Positions 34,049-44,444 are shown, counted from the stretch's first letter. The stretch is 64,000 bases of DNA from Herbidospora solisilvae (GCF_009901565.1 NZ_WXEW01000006.1:124001-188000); one strand, 5' to 3'. The notes: generated by a model from the sequence alone, not told the origin. Numbers and translations are program-made.

Positions 34049-35077
34049 TCAGCCCCGCCCGCGCGGCAGGAACAACGAGGCGGCCATCCCCGTATAGGGC
34101 CGAGGGGGCGCGATCGGCGCCTGGCCCGCCTGGGTGCCGAGCAGCCCGGCCACCATGCTCGACCGCGTCTGCGCCCCCGCGACGCCACCCCGGTAGGTCA
34201 CCCACGCCCGCCGCATCCGCAGCCCCTGTCCGGCGGTGAACTGGTTCATGCAGCGGTCGTGCGCGTAGTCCATGAAGTTGTGGATCGGGTCCTCGCCGGG
34301 CGCCGTGCACGAGTCGCGCCTCTCGGGGCAGCCCTCGGTCGGCGTGGCCTGGAACGGGGTGTCGTCGACGGAGTCGCCCGGTTCGGAGCAGCCGTTCTCG
34401 AAGGTGTGGACGAGGCCCAGCCAGTGGCCGATCTCGTGGACGCCGGTGAAGCCCAGGCTGAAGTTGCGCAGCGCCCCACCGGGCAGGGTGCGCCAGTCGA
34501 TGACCACGCCGTCCTGGCTGGGGTTGCCGGCGTACCAGTTGGGATAGGTCGCATAACCCAGCACGAGTTCGCTGAGCTGGGAGATGTACAGGTTGAGGGT
34601 CTCCGAGCCACCCCTGCGCAGGCCGGACTTCATGGGGTCTTCCATGCCGAGCGGGTTGCGGAACCAGTCGCGGTTCTCGGTGCGGGTGATGCCGCGCAGC
34701 GCGAACCGCACGCCCGTGTCGGCGCCGCCGTAGCCGCCCGCGTAGGCCCGGTTGAGCACGTTGACCTGCTCGCGGACCGCGGCGTCGGGCGCGCCGGTCT
34801 GGCCGTCGGTCAGCACGTGCACCCACAGCGGCACGGTCACCGTCGCGGGGATCGGCCCGGGGTGGTTGCGCAGGGCCGCGTTCATCTGGGCGAACTCGGT
34901 GGCCGTCAGCGGCCGTGGCTCGGCGCGGCCGGACGTGCGAGCGGGCGACGGGCAGTCGTGGTCATGCGCGTGGTCGTGCCCGTGGTCATGCGCCTGGTCG
35001 TGGTCCGCGCCTTCGGCGGGTGGGCCCAGCAGTGAAAAAACGCATGCCAAAGAGACGGCGAGAAGACGCCGGGCCAT
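34049..35077 (-). CDS. Secreted M43-type zinc metalloprotease with His-rich N-terminus
   Basis: 342 residues. Signal peptide (residues 1-23), then a His/Asp stretch at 25-41 (DHDQAHDHGHDHAHDHD) likely to bind metal, a prodomain-like segment and the pappalysin/cytophagalysin catalytic domain: HEIGHWLGLVH at 214-224 gives the three zinc His and the glutamate, with the Met-turn in FMDYAHDRCMNQF. Paired cysteines (NGCSE, EGCPERRDSC) fit secretion. Substrates are unknown; family members cleave extracellular proteins. The gene is monocistronic, with ATG at 35077. Confidence 0.9.
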   Translation of the reverse strand: MARRLLAVSLACVFSLLGPPAEGADHDQAHDHGHDHAHDHDCPSPARTSGRAEPRPLTATEFAQMNAALRNHPGPIPATVTVPLWVHVLTDGQTGAPDAAVREQVNVLNRAYAGGYGGADTGVRFALRGITRTENRDWFRNPLGMEDPMKSGLRRGGSETLNLYISQLSELVLGYATYPNWYAGNPSQDGVVIDWRTLPGGALRNFSLGFTGVHEIGHWLGLVHTFENGCSEPGDSVDDTPFQATPTEGCPERRDSCTAPGEDPIHNFMDYAHDRCMNQFTAGQGLRMRRAWVTYRGGVAGAQTRSSMVAGLLGTQAGQAPIAPPRPYTGMAASLFLPRGRG

Positions 35078-35158
35078 TCGATTCCCCCGATGCGACCGGT
35101 CCGGACCAGGGTTCGAACGCTAGCCGCATCGGAGTCGATCAAGGTGGAGTGACACCCG

Positions 35159-35422
35159 TCACTTGTCGTCGCCCGACTCACCCTTGGGGAGACCCTCGTA
35201 GATCTCCTTGCATTCGGGGCAGACGGGATATTTCTTGGGATCACGGCTGGGCACCCACACCTTGCCGCAGATCGCCCGGACCGGCGCACCCGTGATGTAG
35301 CTCTCGGTGACCTTGTTCCGGTCGGCGTAGTGGCTGAACCGCTCGTGGTCGCCGTCGCCGCCGTGGGACGTGCGCGGGACGACCTCGGTCTTCTGGTCGG
35401 GAAGAATCTTCGTACTGCTCAC
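35159..35422 (-). CDS. DUF3039 protein
   Basis: 87 residues. Small actinobacterial protein with the family pattern DHERFSHYADRNKVTESYITGAP (in parts), RAICGKVWVPSRDP and a CPEC motif; the histidine pair and cysteines C-G-K and CPEC look like a zinc site. Function unknown. The GTG at 35422 lies eight bases after TAGACT on the same strand, so a leaderless mRNA is possible. Monocistronic. Confidence 0.85.
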   Translation of the reverse strand: MSSTKILPDQKTEVVPRTSHGGDGDHERFSHYADRNKVTESYITGAPVRAICGKVWVPSRDPKKYPVCPECKEIYEGLPKGESGDDK

Positions 35423-35444
35423 GGAAACCGAGTCTACAAACTTG

Positions 35445-35507
35445 GATGGCCCCCACCCCAAAGTGAGACGCTGTGAATCTGCCTCAAAACAGGAGATGGG
35501 AGCCATC
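35445..35507. other. Interrupted inverted repeat of lower GC content
   Basis: GATGGCCCCCA (35445-35455) is matched by TGGGAGCCATC (35497-35507) with one mismatch, separated by 41 bases that are only about half GC (AATCTGCCTCAAAACAGGAG). It lies between DUF3039 and the MFS gene. It could be a decayed mobile-element end or the terminator of the MFS gene; I cannot decide. Confidence 0.35.
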
Positions 35508-35520
35508 GTTTGGGAGTTTC

Positions 35521-37086
35521 TCAGCCGATGTGCACCGCGGCGCCCTCGGTCTTGCGGCCCGCCTTCACGAGCAGGGCGATGACCGCCGCGAAGACCGCCA
35601 CGCCGGCGCTGACCTCGAAGCCGAGGTGGAGGCCGTCCATGAACGACAGGTGGGAGGCGTTGGTGACCGCGCCGGCGATCTGCTCGGGCAGGCCCTGGGG
35701 GGCGGCGCCGTAGGAGGCGGCGTCCTTGAGGCCGGCGAGCTGGTCCGGGGGGAACGCCTGGGCGGCGGGGCCGAGGTAGCCCTCGTACACCGAGGAGACC
35801 TTCGCGGCGACGATCGCGCCGAGGATCGCGGTGCCCAGCGCGCCGCCGACCTGCATGGCCGACTGCTGGAGGCCGCCCGCGACACCCGAGAGCTCCTCGG
35901 GGGCGTTGCCGACGATGATCTCGGTGGCGCCGACGAAGACGGGCGACAGGCCGAAGGCCAGCAGCACGAACGGGATGGCGCTGTCGACGAACGTCGCGTC
36001 GATCGACAGGCGCGACATCAGGAACATCGCGACGGCGGTGATGAGCATGCCGCCCGAGATCATGATCCGCGGCCCGAGCTTGCCGATGAGGAACCCGGCC
36101 AGCGGCGAGGCGACGATCATGCCGGCGCTCATCGGCAGCATGCGCAGGCCCGACTCCAGCGGCGACAACCCGTGGACGCCCTGGAAGAAGAAGGTCAGGA
36201 AGAACATCGCGCCGAACATGGAGAACGCGGTGAGGATCATCAGGGTCGTCCCGACCGAGAACGACGCGTTGCGGAACAGGCCCAGCGGCAGCAGCGGCTG
36301 GGAGACCCGGCTCTGCCACCAGAGGAACGCGACGAGGAAGATCACGGCGACGGCGAGGGAGACCAGGGTGCCGGTGTCGCCCCAACCCCACTCGGGGGCC
36401 TTGATGATCGCCCAGACCAGCGAGAACATCATGATCGACAGCAGCACGACGCCCAGCCAGTCGACCTTCGAGAGGTACTTGGCCTTGCTCTCGCTCAGCG
36501 CCCACCAGCCGACCGCCAGGGCGATGACGCCGACGGGCACGTTGATGAAGAACACCGACTGCCAGCTGACGTGCTCGACCAGCAGGCCGCCCACGATCGG
36601 GCCGGCCGCCGACGACAGGCCGATGATGCCGCCCCAGGCGCCCATCGCCATGTTGAGCCGGTCGCCGGGGAAGGCCATGCGCAGCAGCGCGAGGGCGGCG
36701 GGCTGGAGCAGCGCGCCGAAGAGGCCCTGGAGCACGCGGAAGGCGATCAGCGGGCCGATCGACGAGGTGAGGCCGATCGCCAGCGAGGTCAGCGCGAAGC
36801 CGACGACGCCGATCAGGAACACCCGCTTGTGCCCGAAGATGTCACCGAGCTTGCCGGCGGTGATGAGGAAGACCGCCAGGGCCAGCAGATATCCGCTGGT
36901 GACCCACTGGAGGTCGGCGAGCGAGGCCTGGAGTTCGGCCCCGATGACCGGGTTGGCGATGGCGACGACGGTGCCGTCGAGCATCACCATGATCACGCCG
37001 AGCGAGACGGCCAGCAGGGTCAGCCACGGACGAGCTGGACCGGCTTCGCCTTGCGCCTCCTTCGGCAGGGCGGTGGTCTGTGACAT
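35521..37086 (-). CDS. MFS drug-resistance exporter, DHA2 (EmrB/QacA) family
   Basis: 521 residues with about 14 membrane helices. Motifs: MLDGTVVAIANPVIGAELQ (motif D1), GKLGDIFGHKRVFLIGV (motif A between helices 2 and 3), and AFRVLQGLFGALLQPAALA (motif B). The family exports hydrophobic drugs by proton antiport. The ATG at 37086 is divergent from a TetR regulator with inverted repeats in the shared promoter, so inducible efflux is likely. Confidence 0.93.
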   Translation of the reverse strand: MSQTTALPKEAQGEAGPARPWLTLLAVSLGVIMVMLDGTVVAIANPVIGAELQASLADLQWVTSGYLLALAVFLITAGKLGDIFGHKRVFLIGVVGFALTSLAIGLTSSIGPLIAFRVLQGLFGALLQPAALALLRMAFPGDRLNMAMGAWGGIIGLSSAAGPIVGGLLVEHVSWQSVFFINVPVGVIALAVGWWALSESKAKYLSKVDWLGVVLLSIMMFSLVWAIIKAPEWGWGDTGTLVSLAVAVIFLVAFLWWQSRVSQPLLPLGLFRNASFSVGTTLMILTAFSMFGAMFFLTFFFQGVHGLSPLESGLRMLPMSAGMIVASPLAGFLIGKLGPRIMISGGMLITAVAMFLMSRLSIDATFVDSAIPFVLLAFGLSPVFVGATEIIVGNAPEELSGVAGGLQQSAMQVGGALGTAILGAIVAAKVSSVYEGYLGPAAQAFPPDQLAGLKDAASYGAAPQGLPEQIAGAVTNASHLSFMDGLHLGFEVSAGVAVFAAVIALLVKAGRKTEGAAVHIG

Positions 37087-37129
37087 AACGGGTTCTCCCC
37101 CGGATAGAAAGTCAACGCGACGTAGATTA

Positions 37130-37144
37130 TGTCAGTCCATGACA
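37130..37144. promoter_or_regulatory. Probable TetR operator in the MFS/TetR divergent promoter
   Basis: TGTCAGTCCATGACA is an inverted repeat (TGTCA/TGACA with 5 bases between), about 44 bases from the MFS start. More TGACA/TGTCA words lie at 37145-37180. Confidence 0.6.
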
Positions 37145-37220
37145 GATGACAAAGTGTTTTATCCGACATATCCTGACAACTGGCAGATGGTGAACTGAAT
37201 GTTTCGAGGAGGTGACAGGG

Positions 37221-37826
37221 GTGGGTCTGCGTGAGCGCAAGAAGCTCAAGACACGCGTCGCGCTCATCGACGCGGCCCTCGACCTGTTCCTGGAGCAGGG
37301 TTACGAGTCGACGACGATCGACCAGATCGCCGCGGCGGTCGACGTGTCGCCCCGCACGTTCTTCCGCTACTTCGGCTCGAAGGAGGACGTGGCGCTCGCC
37401 CCCGCCACCGACGCGCAGGACGTATTTCTATCGGAGCTCCACGACCGTCCCGGAACCGAGTCCCCCTTTACGGCGCTGGCGCAGGCCATGCGGGCCGCGG
37501 TGGCGCTGCTGCGCGACGGCGAGCCGGAGGACAAGCAGCGCTTCCTCAAGGCCAGACAGGTGGTGGAGGCGACCCCGACCATCTTCGCGGGCCAGATGCG
37601 CCTGATGCTGGCCAACGAACAGCGCATCCTGGAAGAGGTGGCCAGACGCCGGGGGGCCGACGACCTGCGCAGCCAGTTCGTGACGGCGACCTTCACGAGC
37701 ACGATCAGAGTGGGCCTGGAGAACTGCACGCTCGAGGAGCTGAGCGACCTCGACGGCATGACCAAACGCCTGGAAGACACCTTCGCCCTGGTCGACGAAC
37801 TGATGGTGGCCGGCTGGGACCGCTGA
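37221..37826 (+). CDS. TetR-family regulator
   Basis: 201 residues. TetR helix-turn-helix in VALIDAALDLFLEQGYESTTIDQIAAAVDVSPRTFFRYFGSKEDV (residues about 11-55, here by ends VALIDAALDLF and FFRYFGSKEDV), followed by a helical ligand domain. A GAGGAGGT site eight bases before GTG 37221 decides this start over a GTG nine bases further upstream. Divergent from the DHA2 exporter, which it probably represses until a drug binds. Confidence 0.88.
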   Translation: MGLRERKKLKTRVALIDAALDLFLEQGYESTTIDQIAAAVDVSPRTFFRYFGSKEDVALAPATDAQDVFLSELHDRPGTESPFTALAQAMRAAVALLRDGEPEDKQRFLKARQVVEATPTIFAGQMRLMLANEQRILEEVARRRGADDLRSQFVTATFTSTIRVGLENCTLEELSDLDGMTKRLEDTFALVDELMVAGWDR

Positions 37827-38096
37827 CGGGGACTTTCCACAGGGCCCGGCGGACGCCCCGGAAACGTCGGCCACCGGGGCGAGGATGCTCCGACCCCGGG
37901 TGGGCGGGCCGGCCCTTGGCCCCAGCACCGCTGCAGCATGTCGGCCGCCGCACTGCGGCACACCTCCGGAAACGTCGGTCCGGTGAGCGATGATGCGTCT
38001 GGCCGGGGGCGGGCTGAGCGGCCTCCGGGCATCACTTCGGCACCGCGCGGCAGCACACCCGGAACGCCGCGGCGTATCCGCTTCCGGCTTCGGCGG

Positions 38097-38687
38097 TCAG
38101 TTCTGGGACGGGTCGTCGGGGTAGCTGGCGACGAAGGCCAGTTCGCCCGGCTGCCTTCTGAGGACCGTCCGCCACAACGACGACGGGTCCGGGTGGAAGG
38201 TGTCGCCCGGTTCGGAGTCGACGATGTACCAGGCGCCCTGGGCGACCTCGCCGGCGAGTTGCCCATGGGTCCAGCCGGCATAGCCGGCGAAGATCCGCAT
38301 CTGGGAGATCTCGCCCGCCAGGATCTCGGGGGGCGCGTCGAGGTCGACGGTGCCGAGGCGGGAGACGCCCCGGCGGCCGGTGTGGAGGCGGCGCCAGCCG
38401 AGGGGTTCGGCGCCGCTCATGACGACGGCGAGGGCCAGGGCGCTGTCGGTCTGCACGGGGCCGCCCTCGAACAGCACCGACGGGCCGGTCACCAGAGGAT
38501 CCCAGGTGGGGAGGACCGACGTGACGCTGATGTCGCTGGGCCTGTTGATCACCACACCGAGCGTGCCGCCGTCTTCGTCGTGCTCCAGGATGAGCACGAC
38601 ACTACGCCGGAAGTTCGGGTCGTCGAGCAGTGGCGTCGCCACCAGCAGCCCACCGACGTAGATCGACTCCGCCATACCCTCCATCAT
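38097..38687 (-). CDS. YqgE/AlgH family protein (UPF0301)
   Basis: 196 residues. UPF0301 family: GGLLVATPLLDDPNFRRSVVLILEHDEDGG (in parts), VLFEGGPVQTDSALALAV, IFAGYAGWTHGQLAGEV and WYIVDSEPGDTF are its conserved blocks. Its function is unknown; it is widespread and cytoplasmic. I used the ATG at 38687 (MMEGMAESIYVGG); the ATG at 38675 is also plausible, since GGAGGGT sits directly against it. Confidence 0.9.
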   Translation of the reverse strand: MMEGMAESIYVGGLLVATPLLDDPNFRRSVVLILEHDEDGGTLGVVINRPSDISVTSVLPTWDPLVTGPSVLFEGGPVQTDSALALAVVMSGAEPLGWRRLHTGRRGVSRLGTVDLDAPPEILAGEISQMRIFAGYAGWTHGQLAGEVAQGAWYIVDSEPGDTFHPDPSSLWRTVLRRQPGELAFVASYPDDPSQN

Positions 38688-38797
38688 GCGACAGGAAGGC
38701 CGATTCGCGCACGTCACCCCACCCCGTTACTCTGAGTTACGAAATTGAGGGACATGGGAACTCTCCGTACCAGAAGGATCTTGGCCGAGGGGGACCC

Positions 38798-39874
38798 GTG
38801 GGACAGACGACACCGGCACGCAGGGCGTTCGCGCTGCTCGCCGCACCGATGGCGGCGGCGCTGCTGCTGCCCAGCCGGGCGGACGCGGCCCCGCCTCCGC
38901 TGCAGGTGAGATACGAGAAGATCGACTGCGAAACCGGCGAGGTCCTGGTCAGCATCACCAACCCGGGCCCCGACGCCCACGAGTTCACCCTCTACCGCGA
39001 CGACGACGTCATCGCCCGCGGCCGGTCGGCGGCCAACGAGACCGTCGAGGAGTCGGTCCGGATCACCCGGAGCGCCCGCCTCAAGGTCCACGGCGACGGC
39101 GAACAGGTCTCCGAACGCTGGATCGACGCCTGCCGCCCCGCCGCCACCACCCGCACGGCCGGCCTCCAGAAACAGGACGGCCAGGGTGCCGACGACGTCC
39201 ACCACGGCCTGTTCGACTTCGGCAAGTGGGGCCAGGAACGCGGCGAAGGCGGCGACCGCCAGCACGGCCTGTTCGACTTCGACAAATGGGGCCAGGAACG
39301 CGGCGAAGGCGGCGACCGCCACCACGGCCTCTTCGACTTCGACAAATGGGGCCAGGAACGCGGCGAAGGCGGCGACCGCCACCACGGCCTCTTCGACTTC
39401 GACAAATGGGGCCAAGGCCACCACGACCACGGCGAACGCCACCACGGCCTCTTCGACTTCGGCAAGTGGGGACAGGACCACCACGACCACCACGACCATC
39501 ACGGCGGGTGGTGGGACCGGGGCGACCGGCCTCACGGCGTCTGGTGGAACCGCGAGGAGCACAACTGGTGGGACCGCGACCACCATCACCCCCACGACAA
39601 CTGGTGGGACCGCGACGACCACCACGGCGGCTGGTGGGGCCGCGAAGACGACCACGGCCCCGACCACGGGGGCTGGGCCGAACGCGACGCCGAGAACATC
39701 GGCTGGTGGAACCGCGACCGCGTCCACGACGCGGACGTGCTCCCCTATACCGGCCCGCCCGCCGACCTGTGGGGCAAGGTCGCCACAGCGGGCGGCCTGG
39801 TCATCATGGGCGGCGTCTTCTGGTGGCTGGCCCGCGTCTGGCCCCGCCGCACCTTCCCCGTGACCCTGCGCTAG
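38798..39874 (+). CDS. Sortase-anchored surface protein with His/Trp-rich repeats
   Basis: 358 residues. Signal peptide ending near ADA (residue 30), a small beta-rich domain (about 33-115, DCETGEVLVSITNPGPDAHE) with two Cys, then five 20-residue repeats (135-234, core HHGLFDFDKWGQ), a His/Trp/Asp-rich zone (235-305, WWDRDDHHGGWWG), and a classic sorting signal: LPYTG at 315-319, hydrophobic helix and basic tail (LARVWPRRT). GTG start chosen for GAGGGGGA just upstream. Likely linked to peptidoglycan or pilus by a sortase and able to bind metal ions through histidines; both are inference. Followed by a strong terminator. Confidence 0.8.
   Translation: MGQTTPARRAFALLAAPMAAALLLPSRADAAPPPLQVRYEKIDCETGEVLVSITNPGPDAHEFTLYRDDDVIARGRSAANETVEESVRITRSARLKVHGDGEQVSERWIDACRPAATTRTAGLQKQDGQGADDVHHGLFDFGKWGQERGEGGDRQHGLFDFDKWGQERGEGGDRHHGLFDFDKWGQERGEGGDRHHGLFDFDKWGQGHHDHGERHHGLFDFGKWGQDHHDHHDHHGGWWDRGDRPHGVWWNREEHNWWDRDHHHPHDNWWDRDDHHGGWWGREDDHGPDHGGWAERDAENIGWWNRDRVHDADVLPYTGPPADLWGKVATAGGLVIMGGVFWWLARVWPRRTFPVTLR
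39200..39499 (+). repeat. Five 60-bp tandem repeats inside the surface protein gene
   Basis: Units start at 39200, 39260, 39320, 39380 and 39440 and encode HHGLFDFxKWGQ followed by an eight-residue tail. Units 2 and 3 are almost identical at DNA level; units 4 and 5 diverge in the tail to HHDHG- or HHDHHDH-type sequence. Length differences between strains would be expected here. Confidence 0.9.
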
Positions 39875-39880
39875 ACGAAA

Positions 39881-39911
39881 ACGGCCCGGCTGGAATCCCA
39901 GACCGGGCCGT
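39881..39911 (+). terminator. Terminator after the surface protein gene
   Basis: ACGGCCCGG (39881-39889) pairs with CCGGGCCGT (39903-39911); CTGG/CCAG extend the stem inside, leaving a four-base loop. It lies seven bases after the stop codon. Confidence 0.8.
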
Positions 39912-39939
39912 AACGCGCCGGGGTATCAGCCCCACACTA

Positions 39940-40155
39940 GAAGGCCGACCCCGCAAGACCGTCAGCGCCAAGACCGTCAGCCCGCAAAGGCCATCAGCCG
40001 CAGGTCCACGCACGCAAGGGCGTCTCCGCTGGGTCATCGCGCGCAACCCCATCCATCCGAAACGCCGTCACACGCAAAGCCACCAGCCGCAGGGACATCG
40101 CGCGCAACCCCGTCCATCCGAAACGCCGTCACACGCAAGGCGTCAGCAGGCGCGC
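39940..40155. repeat. Degenerate tandem repeat, 61-bp units, non-coding
   Basis: The 61-bp segment starting at 40035 (CATCGCGCGCAACCCC...) repeats at 40096 with one change over its first 43 bases. A shorter word, CGCAAGACCGTCAGC and variants, occurs about five times from 39950 to 40150. No coding character or ribosome site on either strand. It lies between the terminator of the surface protein gene and the malic enzyme stop. Confidence 0.7.
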
Positions 40156-40179
40156 CACGACCCCCAGGCCCGAGCCGGC

Positions 40180-41589
40180 CTACGCCTCGGTGAAGCCCCG
40201 GGCCTTGCCGCCCGCCGACTCGCGGACCGCCGCCGCGACCGCGCCCGCCACGTCGGGGTGGAACACGCTGGGCACGATGTAGTTGGGGCCGAGTTCCTCC
40301 GGTGACACCACCGCCGCCAGGGCGCGGGCCGCCGCCAGGAGCATCTCCTGGGTCACCCCGTCGGCCTGGGCGTCGAGCAGGCCGCGGAAGACGCCGGGGA
40401 AGGCGAGCACGTTGTTGATCTGGTTGGGGTAGTCGGACCGGCCGGTCGCCACGACCGCCGCGTGTTCGCGCGCGTCGTCGGGGGAGACCTCGGGCTCGGG
40501 GTTGGCCAGGGCGAACACGACCGCGTCGGAGTTCATCGTCGCGATGTCGTCGCCGGTCAGGATGCCGGGGGCGGACACGCCGATGAACACGTCGGCGCCC
40601 TTGACGGCGCCGCGCAGGTCTTCGCTGTAGCCCTCGGCGTTGGTGTGCTCGGCGATCCAGCGCAGCGACTCGTCGAGGTCGTCGCGGCCCTGGTGGACGG
40701 CGCCGAGGTAGTCGCACACGATGACGTTCCGCGCCCCGGCGGCGAGCAGCAGGCGGAGCACGGCGGTGCCGGCCGCGCCGGCGCCGGCGAGGGTGATGCG
40801 GACCTCGGACAGCTCCTTCTTCACGACCCGCAGCGCGTTGGTGAGCGCGGCCAGCACGACGATCGCGGTGCCGTGCTGGTCGTCGTGGAAGACCGGGATG
40901 TCGACCAGTTCGCGCAGGCGGCGCTCGATCTCGAAGCAGCGGGGCGCCGAGATGTCTTCGAGGTTGATGCCGCCGAAGCCGGGCGAGATGGCCCGCACGA
41001 TCTCGACGATCTGGTCGGCGTCCTGGGTGTCGAGGCAGATCGGCCACGCGTCGATGCCGGCGAACCGCTTGAACAGGGCCGCCTTGCCCTCCATCACGGG
41101 GAGGGCGGCGGCGGGGCCGATGTTGCCGAGGCCGAGCACGGCGGAGCCGTCGGTCACGACGGCGACCGAGTTGCGTTTGATCGTCAGGCGCCGGGCGTCT
41201 TCGGGGTTGCGGGCGATCGCCATCGAGACCCGGGCGACGCCCGGCGTGTAGGCCATCGAGAGTTCGTCGCGGTTGCGCAGCGGCACCTTCGACTGCATCT
41301 CGATCTTGCCGCCGAGGTGCATCAGGAAGGTGCGGTCGGAGACCTTGTGGATCGCCACGTCCTCGACCTCGCCCAGGCGGTCGACGATCGCCTGGGCGTG
41401 GTCGGTGTCACGGGCGGCGCAGGTCACGTCGATGCGCAGCTTCTCATGCCCGGCGTTGGTCACGTCGAGGGCGGTGACGACGCCACCGGCGTTCTCGACC
41501 GCATGGGTGAGCTGGCTCACCGCCTTGCCCCCTGCGGGCACTTCCAGACGGACGGTGATCGAATAGGACACGCTCGGCACGGTAGCCAC
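40180..41589 (-). CDS. NAD-dependent malic enzyme with N-terminal ACT-like domain
   Basis: 469 residues. Oxidative decarboxylation of malate to pyruvate. The catalytic core has AYTPGVARVSMAIA, TDGSAVLGLGNIGPAAALPVMEGKAALFK (in parts), the metal-binding DDQHGTAIVVLAALTNAL and the dinucleotide loop GAGAAGTAV. Residues 1-85 (SYSITVRLEVPAGGKAVSQLTHAVENAGG in parts) form an ACT-type regulatory domain, common in actinobacterial members. GTG start at 41589. The next gene on the strand is a thioredoxin-TPR protein 71 bases upstream. Confidence 0.94.
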   Translation of the reverse strand: MATVPSVSYSITVRLEVPAGGKAVSQLTHAVENAGGVVTALDVTNAGHEKLRIDVTCAARDTDHAQAIVDRLGEVEDVAIHKVSDRTFLMHLGGKIEMQSKVPLRNRDELSMAYTPGVARVSMAIARNPEDARRLTIKRNSVAVVTDGSAVLGLGNIGPAAALPVMEGKAALFKRFAGIDAWPICLDTQDADQIVEIVRAISPGFGGINLEDISAPRCFEIERRLRELVDIPVFHDDQHGTAIVVLAALTNALRVVKKELSEVRITLAGAGAAGTAVLRLLLAAGARNVIVCDYLGAVHQGRDDLDESLRWIAEHTNAEGYSEDLRGAVKGADVFIGVSAPGILTGDDIATMNSDAVVFALANPEPEVSPDDAREHAAVVATGRSDYPNQINNVLAFPGVFRGLLDAQADGVTQEMLLAAARALAAVVSPEELGPNYIVPSVFHPDVAGAVAAAVRESAGGKARGFTEA

Positions 41590-41659
41590 GTCAATCCGCT
41601 CCTTTGCGCATTGGGTGTGCGTCCAATCGTGCCACCATCCAGCAGGTGATATGCCCGGT

Positions 41660-42589
41660 TCAGAAGAGCGCGGAGGCGAGGCCGCGGCGTGCCTTGGCCA
41701 CCGACGGGTCGTCGGCGGGCAGGGTCTCGAACAGGCTCAGGAGGTGGACGCGGGCCTTGTCGCGGTCGTCTCCGGCGGTCCGGCGGACCACGGCGATGAG
41801 CCGGTCGAAGGCGGCGTCGACCTGACCGCCGAGCAGTTCGACGTCGGCGGCCTGAAGTTGCAGCGCCACGTCGGCGGGATCGGCGGCGGCCCGCTTCAGC
41901 ACGTCGGCGGGGTCGAGGTCGAGGGTGCGGCTGAGCAGGCCGACCCCGGCCAGGCCGATCTTGGCCTCCTCGTTGCCGGGCTGGCGGGCGAGCAGCCGCT
42001 GGAAGGCCTGGGCCGCGGCGTCGAGGTCGCCGTCTTCGATCGCCATGTCGGCGGCGAGCAGGTCGGGGTCGACCGCCGGTTCCTGCGGGGTGGCCTCGTC
42101 GTCGCCGGGCGGCGGCAGCGCCACGCCGAGCTGCTCGAAGACCTGGGCGATGGCCTGGCGGAGCTGCGGCTCGGACAGCGGGCCCTCGAACAGCGGCATG
42201 AGCTGCCCCTGGAAGGCCAGGTAGACGGTGGGGATGGCGCGCATGCGCAGTGCCTGGGCCAGCTCGGGGTTGGCCTCGACGTCGACCCTGGCCAGCAACC
42301 AGGCGCCCTTGGCCTCGCCGGCGAGCTTCTCGATCGCGCGGCTGAACTCCTGCACCTGGGCGGCCCGCGGCACCGTCGCCTCGACGACGATCGGCACCCC
42401 CATCGAGCGTTCCACGACCTCGGTCGTGAAGGTCGCGGCCGTAGCGTCGATGATCTCGGGCGCCGCGCCGGGGGCGGCCGGGTTCTGCGCGGCGGCCTCC
42501 CGCCGGGCCTGCGCGTCGAGGGCCTGCTTACGGGCGCCGAGGTCGATGGCGCCGTAGAGCGATCCGGGTCGAGAGAAGTCCGCTGCCAT
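41660..42589 (-). CDS. YbbN-type thioredoxin-TPR protein without CXXC
   Basis: 309 residues. N-terminal thioredoxin fold (about 55-150, WLLARVDVEANPELAQALRMRAIPTVYLAFQGQ in parts) followed by TPR-like helices (170-309). The active-site CXXC is absent (VVEATVPRAAQVQEF takes its place), as in CnoX/YbbN chaperedoxins that hold unfolded proteins rather than reduce disulfides. A chaperone role is therefore likely. ATG at 42589. Element copy 3 lies in its upstream gap. Confidence 0.88.
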   Translation of the reverse strand: MAADFSRPGSLYGAIDLGARKQALDAQARREAAAQNPAAPGAAPEIIDATAATFTTEVVERSMGVPIVVEATVPRAAQVQEFSRAIEKLAGEAKGAWLLARVDVEANPELAQALRMRAIPTVYLAFQGQLMPLFEGPLSEPQLRQAIAQVFEQLGVALPPPGDDEATPQEPAVDPDLLAADMAIEDGDLDAAAQAFQRLLARQPGNEEAKIGLAGVGLLSRTLDLDPADVLKRAAADPADVALQLQAADVELLGGQVDAAFDRLIAVVRRTAGDDRDKARVHLLSLFETLPADDPSVAKARRGLASALF

Positions 42590-42649
42590 AAGGCCAATCC
42601 TGCCGCATCGGCGAGGGCTCCCACTCCGCACCCCGCAAAACCTCTTCTC

Positions 42650-42740
42650 CGTTACGGCTCCGCCCACCCCGGCCCCCTCCCGCCGCCCGGGGCGCCCGCC
42701 GTCCATGGCGTCCAGGACCGCGGGAGCCGGCCGCCGTCAC
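42650..42740 (+). repeat. Dispersed GC-rich hairpin element, copy 3
   Basis: Head CCGTTACGGCTCCGCCCACC is nearly identical to copy 2, followed by a GC-rich tail with GGCGCC- and CCATGG-centred palindromes. It sits between two minus-strand genes, 22 bases before the mutase stop. Confidence 0.6.
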
Positions 42741-42762
42741 GACGGGCAGACGGGGCCGGAGA

Positions 42763-44424
<1,662 letters not shown>

Positions 44425-44444
44425 GTGACCTCCCGAGCAGATAC

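Noticed and set aside
39200-39499. CRISPR-like array of 60-bp repeats
   Set aside because: The repeats are contiguous, have no spacers, are in frame, and encode a repeated peptide in a protein with signal peptide and sorting signal.
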